Source of the DNA: Falsochrobactrum tianjinense | GTDB taxonomy: Bacteria; Pseudomonadota; Alphaproteobacteria; Rhizobiales; Rhizobiaceae | Reading direction: 5' to 3' | Assembly (NCBI RefSeq): GCF_019100495.1 | Contig: NZ_JAHRVA010000003.1 | Span: 1 to 64,000, forward strand | DNA length: 64,000 bases | Shown: piece by piece, positions 7,913-17,384 of the stretch | Numbering within the stretch: position 1 is the stretch's first letter | Layout of the letters: each line of letters opens with the position of its first letter | Notes under the pieces: model-generated | Database searches by the model: none | Told to the model about the DNA's origin: nothing | The model's input: only the letters and a program-made list of their open reading frames with translations | Position numbers and translations under genes: made by a program

Positions 7913-9040
7913 ATGCTAAACAATCAAAAGACCAGGGACGTGGTCTCCCAGGCGCTGTTGGTGTCTGGTGTGGCGATTGCGTTAATTTACTGCATTATGC
8001 GCATCAGGTATGCCGTGCAGGCGCAAGGCATGGTGAGTGGCTTTGGGTTTCTGGACCGGAGCACAGGCTGGGATATTTCTTTCAGCGTTCTTGATTACTC
8101 GATCAGCGACACTTACGCTCGTGTAATCTTCATTGGCCTGCTGAACACAATTTATTCAGGCATCATCGGTATAGTCGGCGCGACGATTATTGGTGGGTTT
8201 GTAGGATTAGCGCGCTTATCGCCCAATTATCTGGCGCGCACCCTTGGGGCGATCTATGTCAATTTCTTCCGTAATATACCGTTAATCCTCCAGATCATCC
8301 TCTGGTATCAGATTATCGGCCGTCTTCCTCACCCACGGCAGGCGCTGGAAATCGGTGATCTCATTTTCCTGAGCAATCGCGGTCTTTATTGGCCCACGCT
8401 CCATCTTGCTGACTGGGCTTTCTGGGGAATTATTATTGTGTCGATAGCCACATTGGTGGCCGTTTCCCTCAAGAAACGAGTACTCGGTAACGCCAATATC
8501 ACGCGCAAGCAGGTGGTTTGCTCGGGGCTGGCTCTGATTGCTGCCATTATCCTGCTTGGCATTCTTAATGAGGAGAATGCAGTCGACATTCCTCGTCTGG
8601 CAGGACTCAACATTCGTGGCGGTGCGGTCCTCCAGCCAGAGCTTTGCGCGCTCGTCGTCGCCATCTGGCTTTATGGCGGTGCTTATATTGGTGAAGTCGT
8701 TCGCTCGGGCTTTATGAGTGTCCGCAAAGGGCAGACGGAAGCAGCGTGTTCTCTTGGTTTGCGTCCTTTCCATATTTTTTCCCGTATCCAGCTTCCGCTC
8801 GCCATCCGCGCCATGCTGCCGACCCTGTCCAACCAATATATCCTGCTAATGAAATCCACGACACTTGGCATCGCGATCGGATTCTCGGAATTCTTCTTCG
8901 TGATCTCTACGTCGATCAATCAGAGCGGCCAGACACTTGAGCTTTTGCTCCTCCTCATGGTTGGATTTCTTGCGATCAACCTGTCCATCGGTTTCGGCAT
9001 GAACTGGCTGAACGCCCGGTTGGCATTGAAAGGCAATTAG
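7913..9040 (+). CDS. aapQ: Amino-acid ABC transporter permease (AapQ-like)
   Basis: 375-residue inner-membrane permease, the long AapQ type. An N-terminal membrane segment is followed by the SGFGFLDRSTGWDISF periplasmic segment typical of AapQ, and the C-terminal third carries the ABC loop GAYIGEVVRSGFMSVRKGQTEAACSLG (EAA motif). Weak ribosome site before ATG 7913. Its stop (9038-9040) abuts the next permease. A short fragment resembling its SGFGFL...DISFSV region is found at 46068-46148. Confidence 0.9.
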   Translation: MLNNQKTRDVVSQALLVSGVAIALIYCIMRIRYAVQAQGMVSGFGFLDRSTGWDISFSVLDYSISDTYARVIFIGLLNTIYSGIIGIVGATIIGGFVGLARLSPNYLARTLGAIYVNFFRNIPLILQIILWYQIIGRLPHPRQALEIGDLIFLSNRGLYWPTLHLADWAFWGIIIVSIATLVAVSLKKRVLGNANITRKQVVCSGLALIAAIILLGILNEENAVDIPRLAGLNIRGGAVLQPELCALVVAIWLYGGAYIGEVVRSGFMSVRKGQTEAACSLGLRPFHIFSRIQLPLAIRAMLPTLSNQYILLMKSTTLGIAIGFSEFFFVISTSINQSGQTLELLLLLMVGFLAINLSIGFGMNWLNARLALKGN

Positions 9041-10147
9041 GTGGTCGCCATGACGATAAGCGCTCTCTCATCTTCTCAATATTCAGACGCGCCGCCGCGT
9101 AAATCAGCCGCCTTCTGGTTTCGCGTTCACTTCTTTAGCAGCATCAGCAGCTCGATTGTGACTATCGTCGGAGCGGCCCTGATCGCATGGCTGGTTTATG
9201 TGGTTGGTAGCTGGGCGTTTATCAACAGCGTCTGGACCTCGCCAACGGCGCAGGCATGTCAGTCCGTCAGCGGTGCGTGTTGGTCGGTGATTTACGCGCG
9301 TGCCCAGATCATTCTTTTCGGGCTCTACCCTTTTGATGAACACTGGCGATCCGCTGCTGCATGCATTGTTGTTGTCGTGGTTGTGTTCCTGTCCTGTTTT
9401 CCCGTGTTCTGGACGGCCCTGCGTCTGTCGATGGTCTGGATAGCCGGTGCTGCAATCTTCTTTACCTTGATGCATGGCGGCATCTTGGGTCTTAGTGTTG
9501 TCCCGACGGACCGATGGGGTGGTCTTTCGCTGACTGTCTACATTTTCGCATCCGTGTGCCTGATCGGAATGCCGGCCTCGGTCATGCTGGCGCTCGCGCG
9601 ACAGTCACGACTGCCAGTTGTTCGCAAGCTCGCGGCGCTACTGATCGATCTGGTTCGTTCGCTTCCCTTGCTTGCCATTCTGTTTTCTGCGGCGCTCATC
9701 ATTCCGTTTGCGCTTCCCGAATGGCTGCAAGGCGACAAACTCACCCGAGTGATTGTCGCGTTTGCTCTTTTCTTTGCCTGCTATCAGGCCGAGAACATCC
9801 GGGCTGGTATGCAGATCCTTCCGGCTGGCCAGGAAGAAGCGGCGAAGGCGCTTGGCCTGAACTATTGGCAGCGCACCTCGCGCATCATCTTGCCGCAAGC
9901 GTTTCGCAATTCGCTTCCGCCGATGATCAATCAGTTCGTGATGACGTTCAAAGATACATCCGTTATCACGATTGTGGGCTTCTTCGATGTACTTGCGTCC
10001 GCGCAGGCTGCGTTCGGAACCGCTGAATGGGCGCCTTACTACATCGAGGTCTACGTCTTCGTCGGCTTCATCTACTTCGTCTTCATCTTCAGCCTGTCGC
10101 GATATGGCGCCTATCTGGAGAAGCGTATGAGAATTGGTCATGAATAA
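9041..10147 (+). CDS. aapM: Amino-acid ABC transporter permease (AapM-like)
   Basis: 368-residue partner permease of the AapQ-like protein. Hydrophobic segments include residues around 30-60 and 100-150, and the EAA loop is [27 protein letters not shown]. The C-terminus ends KRMRIGHE. The start is GTG 9041, directly after the upstream stop, or ATG 9050. Its 3' end overlaps the ATPase start by 8 nt, so the operon is tightly coupled. Confidence 0.88.
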   Translation: MVAMTISALSSSQYSDAPPRKSAAFWFRVHFFSSISSSIVTIVGAALIAWLVYVVGSWAFINSVWTSPTAQACQSVSGACWSVIYARAQIILFGLYPFDEHWRSAAACIVVVVVVFLSCFPVFWTALRLSMVWIAGAAIFFTLMHGGILGLSVVPTDRWGGLSLTVYIFASVCLIGMPASVMLALARQSRLPVVRKLAALLIDLVRSLPLLAILFSAALIIPFALPEWLQGDKLTRVIVAFALFFACYQAENIRAGMQILPAGQEEAAKALGLNYWQRTSRIILPQAFRNSLPPMINQFVMTFKDTSVITIVGFFDVLASAQAAFGTAEWAPYYIEVYVFVGFIYFVFIFSLSRYGAYLEKRMRIGHE

Positions 10148-10886
10148 CGAAATTGCTGCCGTCAATCTGACGAAGGTCAACAAATGGTATGGTGAATTTC
10201 ATGTCCTGAAGGATATCGATCTCGCCATCGCCAAAGGAGAAAAGATCGTCGTCTGCGGGCCGTCCGGTTCAGGAAAATCAACGATGATCCGTTGCATCAA
10301 TCGCCTCGAAGAGCACCAGAGAGGCAAGATTGCTGTGTTCGGTACGGAACTTGACGACAATGTGAATAACATTGACGAAATTCGCCGGGAGGTTGGTATG
10401 GTTTTCCAGCACTTCAACCTTTTCCCGCATATGACTGTACTGGAAAACTGTACCTTGGCGCCTATGCTTGTGCGCAAGCTCAGTGAAGCTGAAGCGAACA
10501 GGAACGCAATGCGTTTTCTGGAAAAGGTCCGCATACCGGATCAGGCACACAAGTATCCCGGACAGTTGTCCGGTGGGCAACAACAGCGTGTCGCAATCGC
10601 GCGTTCGCTCTGTATGAACCCGGCGGTGATGTTATTCGACGAGCCGACGTCAGCACTTGATCCTGAGATGATCTCCGAGGTACTGGATGTCATGGTATCG
10701 CTTGCGGAAGAAGGCATGACAATGATTTGCGTCACCCACGAGATGGGCTTTGCTCGGACTGTAGCTGACCGTGTTATCTTTATGGATCGCGGTGAAATCC
10801 TTGAGGAGGCTCCACCGGCGGAGTTCTTCCAAAATCCGCAAAATGATCGTACGAAGCTGTTCCTGAGGCAGATTTTAGCGCATTGA
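10140..10886 (+). CDS. aapP: Amino-acid ABC transporter ATP-binding protein (AapP-like)
   Basis: 248 residues from ATG 10140; a TTG six bases upstream is less likely. Walker A is GPSGSGKST, the Q-loop [18 protein letters not shown] is typical of polar amino-acid importers, the signature is [15 protein letters not shown], Walker B is [14 protein letters not shown], and the H-loop is VTHEMGF. It completes the aapJQMP importer and presumably energises uptake for the oxidase/RidA pathway upstream. Confidence 0.92.
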   Translation: MNNEIAAVNLTKVNKWYGEFHVLKDIDLAIAKGEKIVVCGPSGSGKSTMIRCINRLEEHQRGKIAVFGTELDDNVNNIDEIRREVGMVFQHFNLFPHMTVLENCTLAPMLVRKLSEAEANRNAMRFLEKVRIPDQAHKYPGQLSGGQQQRVAIARSLCMNPAVMLFDEPTSALDPEMISEVLDVMVSLAEEGMTMICVTHEMGFARTVADRVIFMDRGEILEEAPPAEFFQNPQNDRTKLFLRQILAH

Positions 10887-11264
10887 TCGTGAAAAAGTGA
10901 GTATAATGAAATATTACTCACGGACATCCTGCACGCTTTCTTGCGGGTCGCCGTTGGTTTCATCGACGAGGCTACGCGGCATGATCACCATTAATGTCGA
11001 TTTCACCAATTTCGGCAAGAAACAAGGTGCAGTCTTCTACCTGCGTGGGGATATGACAAAAGCCGGTGCTCCACTCCGCATTTTCCGGGTTGAGCCCGAT
11101 GGTTGGTCCTATCCCCGGTTAAAGCGACGCCCCTTATTCCATGTTTAATGACAACACGGCTTGGGTAATCACTTCAACTGGAAACCAATGCGGCGATAAA
11201 GGCGCTCACGAATGATTTGGGTCATGCTGAAAGGTTGCACAGCTCGATCGCCAATGGGTTAACT
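10887..11264. other. 378-bp gap without a recognised gene
   Basis: An open frame at 10897-11148 (+, 83 codons) has no ribosome site, no family likeness and an uneven composition, so I do not call it. No clear terminator after the ATPase gene is visible. The gap separates the amino-acid locus from the converging LacI gene. Confidence 0.4.
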
Positions 11265-12299
11265 TTACGGTATCTCGCAATCGCTTCCCCTTATGACGAG
11301 ATTGGCTCCAACCAGAATTTTAACAGGCGGTTGAGTTTCGGTCGTACTGATGAGGTCATCAAGTATCGTAATTGCAAGATTTCCGATTTTGCGCTTGGAA
11401 ACGTCAACTGTTGTCAGCCCCGGCTCCATAGTGGCGCTTTGGGGCAGGTTATCAAATCCAATGATCGACACATCTTCTGGGATTCGGATGCCTTTTTCCT
11501 TCAAGGCGCGAATGAAACCATAGGCAATAATATCATTGGTGCAGAAATAGCATTCAGCCATATCAAGCCCCGAATGCAGCATCGCGCAAATATCCCGGTG
11601 AGCGCCTTCATAGGTCGATTCAACCGAGAAAATATCGCATTCCTGCACACTCAGTTCCAGACGCTGCATATTTTTGAAGAAGGCATCGCGACGAAGGCGG
11701 AAATTCGTGGTTTCTGTATGACTGGCGACAAACCCTATGCGCTTAAAGCCCAGTTTCTTGAACCGCGCCAAAACCTGAAAGACAGCATCTTCATTGTTCA
11801 TGTCGACAAAGTTCGCCTCGATGACCTCATAAAACGTGTCGATGAAAACAGTGGATAAGCCCAAGCCCTGAATCATATGAATATCTGCGGCTGACAGTTC
11901 TGTGCCAAGTGCAATAACCCCTCTGATTGGCGCGCCGGCCAAGGACTCCGCGACCATACTGATCGGCTGGCCTTCAAAACTGACGACCTCAAGCGTGTAG
12001 TTACGCCGCGTGGCTTCTGCCGACATGCCGTCGATGTAATCTGAAATGAATACGCTGTGATCGCGATTAACTGTTTCCCCATGCTTGGCAATCTTCAGAA
12101 AGCGAATTATCTCCCCTCCACTCGCCCCTGATTTGGCAGCGCGCGGCACGTATTTAAGGCGGGACACCGACTCAAGAACGCGTGCACGCGTTTCCCCGGA
12201 AATTTCACCTTTACCATTCAGAACGAGCGAAACAGTGGCAGGAGAAACCCCTGCATTCTCGGCAACATCTCTGAGCGTAAAGGGCTTTTTCTTCTTCAT
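11265..12299 (-). CDS. LacI-family transcriptional regulator
   Basis: 344 residues from ATG 12299; ATG 12344 would add 15 residues. The N-terminal helix-turn-helix reads FTLRDVAENAGVSPATVSLVLNGKGEIS and the hinge is RLKYVPRAA, followed by a periplasmic-binding-protein-like sensor domain (VIALGTELSAADI; FDNLPQSATMEPGLTTVDV near the end). It is divergent from a sugar ABC importer and kinase operon, with matching TTTACTAAA-type boxes between them, so it very probably represses that operon until the sugar or its phosphate is present. Confidence 0.9.
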   Translation of the reverse strand: MKKKKPFTLRDVAENAGVSPATVSLVLNGKGEISGETRARVLESVSRLKYVPRAAKSGASGGEIIRFLKIAKHGETVNRDHSVFISDYIDGMSAEATRRNYTLEVVSFEGQPISMVAESLAGAPIRGVIALGTELSAADIHMIQGLGLSTVFIDTFYEVIEANFVDMNNEDAVFQVLARFKKLGFKRIGFVASHTETTNFRLRRDAFFKNMQRLELSVQECDIFSVESTYEGAHRDICAMLHSGLDMAECYFCTNDIIAYGFIRALKEKGIRIPEDVSIIGFDNLPQSATMEPGLTTVDVSKRKIGNLAITILDDLISTTETQPPVKILVGANLVIRGSDCEIP

Positions 12300-12343
12300 A
12301 TTTTCCGGGCAGTTATTCGATCTCAGAGGGAGAAGCTCTGTCA

Positions 12344-12483
12344 TTTAGTAAACATAATCGATTTGTGTGATTACGATTAGGGGAATTCGGCGGCATAGGC
12401 AAACGAAATCCTGTGATTACAGGCTTGACAGCCTGCTCCTATCCGTTCATTTATTTAGTGAAATTTAGTTTTGTTTACTAAAC
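12344..12483. promoter_or_regulatory. LacI-regulator operators and promoter for the sugar importer operon
   Basis: Three related boxes: TTTAGTAAAC at 12344-12353, TTTAGTGAAA at 12454-12463 and its inverted partner GTTTACTAAAC at 12473-12483. The last two form an inverted repeat over the start region of the importer operon; the first lies close to the lacI-type gene. A TTGACA at 12425-12430 followed after 18-19 nt by an A/T-rich -10-like ATTTAT(T) would place the promoter just ahead of the paired boxes. Operator use is inferred from position and symmetry. Confidence 0.6.
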
Positions 12484-12499
12484 ATGGTAGGAGGAGACC

Positions 12500-13519
12500 A
12501 TGCAGAAAACAAGCAACCAATTTTCTATGCTTGTTGTCATCAATCTCGGGTTGTTCGCACTTGGCGCGTATATTTCGGGAGGTTCCTTCCTTTCCCTATT
12601 CAACCTTCAGTCGATGGCGGGTCAGGTGCCAGAGATAGGACTTCTGGCAATTGGCGTTATGCTGGCCATGTGTGCCGGCAATGGCGGCATTGATCTTTCA
12701 GGTATTGCGCTCGCTAATCTTGCCGGCGTGCTTTCCGCCGTTATCGTTTCGACGTTCATCTCCTCAGCGGAGAACCAGCTTGGCTTTAGTCTCGCTTTCA
12801 CGGGACTCGCTCTGGCGATTGGCCTTGTCGGTGGAATTGTTAATGGAATACTCATATCCCGGTTCAACATTACCCCGATTCTCTGCACGCTTGGCACGCA
12901 GATGGCATTCACGGGGCTTGCTGTTGTTGTTTCCGGTGGCCGGGCCGTTATGGTCGGTAGCCCTGATCTGCTGTCGCGCATCGGGAATGACATGTTCCTC
13001 GCCGTTCCGATCAGCTTTCTGATCTTCATAGCGGTGGCCTTGTTGATTGCCGCCGTGGTGCGTTTCACCCCCTATGGTTATTGGCTGATGCTGATGGGCA
13101 CAAACCCAAAAGCGGCCGTTTTTGCAGGCTTTCCGCGCAATGGAGTTCTCATCGCCACCTACGCGACCAGTGGTCTGCTGGCGGGTATCGCGGGCATCAT
13201 CATCGCAGCGCGCAACGTCAATGTGAAGTATGACTATGGCAGCTCCTATCTTCTTGTTGCCATCCTCATCGCCGTCATGGCCGGGGTGAAGCCGGAAGGT
13301 GGTTATGGTCGCGTCATCTGCGTGGTGTTGAGCGCTATTGCGCTGCAGCTCATGTCGAGCCTGCTTAATTTCGGCGGTCTTTCAAATTTCGTTCGCGACT
13401 TTGCCTGGGGCCTGCTGCTGCTCGCTTTCCTTACAGTCGGCAAATATGACCTCGCAGGCTTTTTCAACCTTGGCAATCGCCGCCAGGGAACCATCGGTGC
13501 TCACCCCTCAGGCACCTGA
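12500..13519 (+). CDS. Sugar ABC transporter permease (RbsC family), first of two
   Basis: 339-residue hydrophobic protein with about 8-10 membrane segments. It carries the family's G-NGGIDLS-type segment (MLAMCAGNGGIDLSGIALANLAG), GILISRFNITPILCTLGTQM and GMxxxNGKAAVFAG-like (MGTNPKAAVFAGFPRNGV) motifs. ATG 12500 has a GGAGGAG ribosome site. The gene order permease-binding protein-ATPase-permease, with two different permeases, resembles the Lsr/Rha subclass, where the channel is a heterodimer. Confidence 0.88.
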   Translation: MQKTSNQFSMLVVINLGLFALGAYISGGSFLSLFNLQSMAGQVPEIGLLAIGVMLAMCAGNGGIDLSGIALANLAGVLSAVIVSTFISSAENQLGFSLAFTGLALAIGLVGGIVNGILISRFNITPILCTLGTQMAFTGLAVVVSGGRAVMVGSPDLLSRIGNDMFLAVPISFLIFIAVALLIAAVVRFTPYGYWLMLMGTNPKAAVFAGFPRNGVLIATYATSGLLAGIAGIIIAARNVNVKYDYGSSYLLVAILIAVMAGVKPEGGYGRVICVVLSAIALQLMSSLLNFGGLSNFVRDFAWGLLLLAFLTVGKYDLAGFFNLGNRRQGTIGAHPSGT

Positions 13520-13556
13520 ACGTAGACACTGGGGGATTTTAAGTGTGGAGGAAATC

Positions 13557-14567
13557 ATGAAATCAGTAACGAAGAAACTTCTTGCCGGAACCATTATCGG
13601 CGCTGCAATCGTTGCAGCAAGCACTGGTGCTCTGGTCGCACAAGAAAAGCCCGTTATCGCAACTGTAGTAAAGATTAGCGGCATTCCTTGGTTTGACCGT
13701 ATGAATACTGGTGTTGAGGCTTATCAGCAGGCCAATCCGGACCTGGTTGCGACCCAGAGCGGTCCAGCAACGGCAGATGCAGCGCAGCAGCTTCAGATCG
13801 TTCAGGATCTCGTGGCCAAGGGCGTCAATGCGCTGGCAGTGGTTCCAATGGATCCAGCCGTTCTTGAAGGAACCTTCAAGCGTGCGATTGAGCGCGGCAT
13901 TATTGTTGTGACCCATGAGGCGGACAATCAGATCAACACAATGGCTGATATCGAAGCTTTCGATAATGCCGATTACGGCACAGCATTGAACGAGCGTCTT
14001 GCAGAATGCATGGGCAAGAGCGGCAAATGGACGACCTTCGTTGGCTCGCTGGGAAGTCGTACGCATATGCAGTGGGTTGGAGCTGGTGAAGAAAATGCCA
14101 AGCAATATCCTGACATGCAGCTCGTCGATCCAAACAATGAATCCTTCGACGATGCCAACGGTACCTATGAAAAAGCCAAGGAAATCCTGCGCAAGCATCC
14201 TGATCTGAAAGGTTTCCAGACTTCTGCCGGTAACGACGTTCTCGGTGTTGGCCGTGCTATTGATGAAGCTGGTCTGAGTGGCAAGGTTTGCCTCGTCGGC
14301 ACTGGCTTGCCAAATCCATCGGCAGACCTGCTTGAATCTGGCGCAATCACCGCAATCGGCTTTTGGGATCCGCAGAAGGCTGGCATGGCAATGAATGCGA
14401 TTGCCAAGCTCCTACTGGAAAAGAAGGAAATCAAGAACGGTACCGATCTCGGTGTTGAAGGTTATAACAATGTCAGCGTTCGCAAGGGTGCTGGTGATGG
14501 CCTTCTCGTGATCGGCAACGGCATGGTTATCGCTGACAAGGACCAATACAAGGAACATCTGTTTTAA
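13557..14567 (+). CDS. Sugar ABC transporter substrate-binding protein (RhaS/LsrB-like)
   Basis: 336 residues from ATG 13557 with a GTGGAGGAA ribosome site; the frame is open further upstream but the signal peptide (residues 1-29, ending GALVAQ) fixes the start. The periplasmic-binding-protein type I fold shows VKISGIPWFDRMNTG, QSGPATADAAQQLQIVQDLVAKG, VVPMDPAVLEGTFKRAIERGI and IGFWDPQKAGMAMNA. The GP-(T/A) and WD-QxG segments are reminiscent of LsrB and RhaS proteins. The ligand is unknown; the kinase genes downstream suggest a ketose-type compound. Confidence 0.88.
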   Translation: MKSVTKKLLAGTIIGAAIVAASTGALVAQEKPVIATVVKISGIPWFDRMNTGVEAYQQANPDLVATQSGPATADAAQQLQIVQDLVAKGVNALAVVPMDPAVLEGTFKRAIERGIIVVTHEADNQINTMADIEAFDNADYGTALNERLAECMGKSGKWTTFVGSLGSRTHMQWVGAGEENAKQYPDMQLVDPNNESFDDANGTYEKAKEILRKHPDLKGFQTSAGNDVLGVGRAIDEAGLSGKVCLVGTGLPNPSADLLESGAITAIGFWDPQKAGMAMNAIAKLLLEKKEIKNGTDLGVEGYNNVSVRKGAGDGLLVIGNGMVIADKDQYKEHLF

Positions 14568-14595
14568 TAGGTCCACACAGAACGGCTGACCTAGC

Positions 14596-14617
14596 GCGGG
14601 GCATCGTTCAGCCCCGC
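14596..14617 (+). terminator. Intercistronic stem-loop after the sugar-binding-protein gene
   Basis: Perfect 7-bp GC stem GCGGGGC (14596-14602)/GCCCCGC (14611-14617) with an 8-nt loop and no T-run. It lies 28 nt after the binding-protein stop and ahead of the ATPase gene, fitting partial termination or mRNA stabilisation that raises binding-protein levels. Confidence 0.6.
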
Positions 14618-14758
14618 CAATGTCACCAACAACAGCCCGGATGGGTTCTTAGTGAGCTTCATCCAGGCTCCTGAACGGCTGATTTTGTCATTGCAGATCC
14701 ATGCAAAGCAACCGGTCCGATAACTGGTTTCTGCGTCATGTTGCGTGACAGTGCAGCG

Positions 14759-16339
14759 ATGAAGGAATTTAACGTGTCAACCACGACGAACAGCGGTGAG
14801 AGCAACGGCCCGATTGCGGAACGTTTTCTCGAGTTGCGTAACATCCATAAACGTTTCGGCGGTGTCCACGCGCTACGTGGCATTGATCTCACAATTGAGC
14901 TCGGCAAGGCCTACCATCTCTTGGGTGAGAATGGCTGCGGCAAGAGCACCGTGATCAAGATCATGTCTGGTGCCCACGCACCAAGCGAGGGCGAAATCAT
15001 TCTCGATAGTGAAACCTACACATCGCTGAACCCGATTCAGTCGCTCTCAGCTGGCATTGAGACTGTCTACCAGGATTTGTCGCTTATTCCCAATTTGACC
15101 GTCGCCGAAAATGTAGCGCTGAATGAGCAGCTTGTTGAAGGTAATGGTCGACTGTTTCGCCGCGTCAAGCTTTCGCAGCTTCGTGAGACTGCTGATCGTG
15201 CCTTAAGCATGGTTGGTCTCCCGACCGACAAAACTTTTCTCAACACAATCGTATCCGAGCTACCGCTTGCCATGCGCCAGCTTGTTGCCATTTCACGCGC
15301 TATTGCTACACGCGCCAAGCTTGTGATCATGGACGAGCCGACGACGTCGCTGACGCGCCGTGAGGTCGATAATCTTATTGAAGTGGTTGACCGCTTGCGG
15401 GCTGATCGGGTTGCTGTGCTTTTCGTTACCCACAAACTTGATGAGTGTTACCGGATCGGCGGTGAGGCAATCGTTTTTCGGGATGGTCAGTGCGTTGCAC
15501 AGGGACCGATAAAAAACTACACCAAAAAACAGCTGTCAGAACTTATGATCGGCAGAGAGATTGATACTGAACGCTATCGCGTGGCACGGCCCGGCAAAAC
15601 CGAGCTGTTAAAGCTCGATGATTTGAGTGCTCCCGGCTTCAAGAATATCCAATTGGAACTGCGCAAGGGCGAGATTCTTGGCATTACCGGGTTGGCGGAT
15701 TCTGGGCGTAACGAACTTGCCATGGCCATCACTGGCGTTGTGCCTGCGGATTCAGGCTCGATCCGTCTCGAAGGCCAGAAGACCGAAGTCCGAAGCCCGG
15801 CCGAAGCAATTGAAAACGGCATTGGCTATGTGCCGGAAGACCGGCTTGCAGAAGGTCTGTTCCTCGACAAATCCATTTTCGAGAACGAGATCGCACTCAT
15901 CTTCAGAAAACTATGCAATAGCCTTGGCATTGTTGATCAGAAGCGGGGTCGCGAGATTGCCGCTTCGCTGATGATGGAAATGCGGCTTAACACAACGAAT
16001 CTTGACTTGCCCGTCGGAGCCCTTTCGGGCGGGAACCAGCAGCGTGTCCTGATCGGACGATGGCTCAGTATTGGTCCCAAATTGCTGGTCCTGCACGGGC
16101 CGACTGTCGGCGTCGATGTCGGATCAAAAGACACGATCTATCGTGCAATTCAGGTGCTTGCAGAAGCGGGAATGGGTCTGATTATCGTCAGCGACGATCT
16201 TCCTGAGCTTTTGCAGAATGCCGATCGCATCCTCGTTATGAACTCAGGAAAAATTGTTGCCGAATTTGATGCATCGCATGCCACTGAGGAGCAACTCTAT
16301 CAGGCCATGATGTCTTCGCAGAAGGAATATGCTCAATGA
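14759..16339 (+). CDS. Sugar ABC transporter ATP-binding protein (RbsA family, double cassette)
   Basis: About 526 residues with two ATPase halves. The first half has Walker A GENGCGKST, Walker B LVIMDEPTTSL and an H-loop VTHKLDE. The second half has LSGGNQQRVLIGRWLSIGPKLLVLHGPTVGVDVGSK, the degenerate but typical C-terminal cassette with HGPT in place of DEPT. The first-half signature is ELPLAMRQLVAISRAIA, not LSGGQ. The start may be ATG 14759 or GTG 14774, the latter with AAGGA ahead. Its stop overlaps the second permease start by 4 nt (ATGA). Confidence 0.9.
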   Translation: MKEFNVSTTTNSGESNGPIAERFLELRNIHKRFGGVHALRGIDLTIELGKAYHLLGENGCGKSTVIKIMSGAHAPSEGEIILDSETYTSLNPIQSLSAGIETVYQDLSLIPNLTVAENVALNEQLVEGNGRLFRRVKLSQLRETADRALSMVGLPTDKTFLNTIVSELPLAMRQLVAISRAIATRAKLVIMDEPTTSLTRREVDNLIEVVDRLRADRVAVLFVTHKLDECYRIGGEAIVFRDGQCVAQGPIKNYTKKQLSELMIGREIDTERYRVARPGKTELLKLDDLSAPGFKNIQLELRKGEILGITGLADSGRNELAMAITGVVPADSGSIRLEGQKTEVRSPAEAIENGIGYVPEDRLAEGLFLDKSIFENEIALIFRKLCNSLGIVDQKRGREIAASLMMEMRLNTTNLDLPVGALSGGNQQRVLIGRWLSIGPKLLVLHGPTVGVDVGSKDTIYRAIQVLAEAGMGLIIVSDDLPELLQNADRILVMNSGKIVAEFDASHATEEQLYQAMMSSQKEYAQ

Positions 16340-17361
16340 ATGCGTCGCAATATCAGCAGGATCTGGGTCGTGCGCGCGGGTTCAACTTTGGCGAGTTCAT
16401 TCGCAGACGCCCGGAATCGATCACGTTCATTCTGCTCGTCGCGATCTGTACCATAGTTGCTATTATCAACCCTGCTTTCCTACAGGCCTCGACTTTGATC
16501 GATATTGGCCGCGCCAGTGTCGTGATGGGATTGTTCGCGCTCGGGGTTTTCATTATTTTGGCTGCTGGCGGTATTGATGTTTCCTTCACTGCGGTTGCTG
16601 CCTGCACTGTCTATTCTCTGACGCTTCTGGTTCAGGCCTATATGCCTGAACTTCCAATCATCTTCATCATTCTGATGGCGATTGCGGGAGGTGTGTTCCT
16701 TGGCATACTCAACGGTCTGCTGGTGCATCATCTCAATGTACCGTCGCTGATCGTTACCATTGGCACTCAATATTTGTTCCGCGGCTTTCTCCTCGCCTTT
16801 GTCGGTACTGTGTGGATCATGTCTCTACCGCCGACGATGGGCGCTTTCGGTCGCCTGCCATTGTTCCAGTTTGAATCTGGAACCGGCGCCACCATCACCA
16901 TGCCCTTTTATTTTCTGGTGCTACCTGCCGCAGCCGTTCTCACATGGTGGATATTGAACCGCACCCTCATGGGACGAGCCATCTTCGCTATGGGTGGCAA
17001 TAGCCAGATTGCCAGCCGGCTTGGCTACAATTTGCGTACCATTCACATCTTCATGTTTGGCTATGCAGGCGGCCTCGCCGGACTTGCAGGCATCATCCAT
17101 GTCTGCGCGAACCGGCAGTCCAGCCCGTTTGATTTTGTGGGAACCGAAATCAGCGTCATCGCGGCAGTCGTGCTTGGCGGTGCACGCATTACCGGCGGTA
17201 CGGGTAGTGTATTTGGCACCATTCTGGGTGTTCTGCTCATCACCGTCATCAACTCCGTGCTTGTTCTTGTCGGCATTCCGAGCACATGGCAGCGACTTGT
17301 TGTTGGCTGCTTCATTCTGCTGGCCGCCGCTTTTTTCGTCATCCGCCAACACAAGAAATAA
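16336..17361 (+). CDS. Sugar ABC transporter permease (RbsC family), second of two
   Basis: 341 residues, strongly hydrophobic. The segment VFIILAAGGIDVSFTAVAACTVY is the conserved GGIDLS region, and GILNGLLVHHLNVPSLIVTIGTQYLFRG and MGGNSQIASRLGYN follow. It is ATGA-coupled to the ATPase gene and followed 23 nt later by dhaK. It presumably forms a heterodimeric channel with the 12500-13519 product. Confidence 0.9.
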   Translation: MNASQYQQDLGRARGFNFGEFIRRRPESITFILLVAICTIVAIINPAFLQASTLIDIGRASVVMGLFALGVFIILAAGGIDVSFTAVAACTVYSLTLLVQAYMPELPIIFIILMAIAGGVFLGILNGLLVHHLNVPSLIVTIGTQYLFRGFLLAFVGTVWIMSLPPTMGAFGRLPLFQFESGTGATITMPFYFLVLPAAAVLTWWILNRTLMGRAIFAMGGNSQIASRLGYNLRTIHIFMFGYAGGLAGLAGIIHVCANRQSSPFDFVGTEISVIAAVVLGGARITGGTGSVFGTILGVLLITVINSVLVLVGIPSTWQRLVVGCFILLAAAFFVIRQHKK

Positions 17362-17384
17362 CCCGATACCCTAATGAGGAAATC

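Noticed and set aside
10897-11148. 83-codon plus-strand frame after the aapP-like gene
   Set aside because: No ribosome site, no recognisable domain, composition unlike its neighbours; more likely chance.
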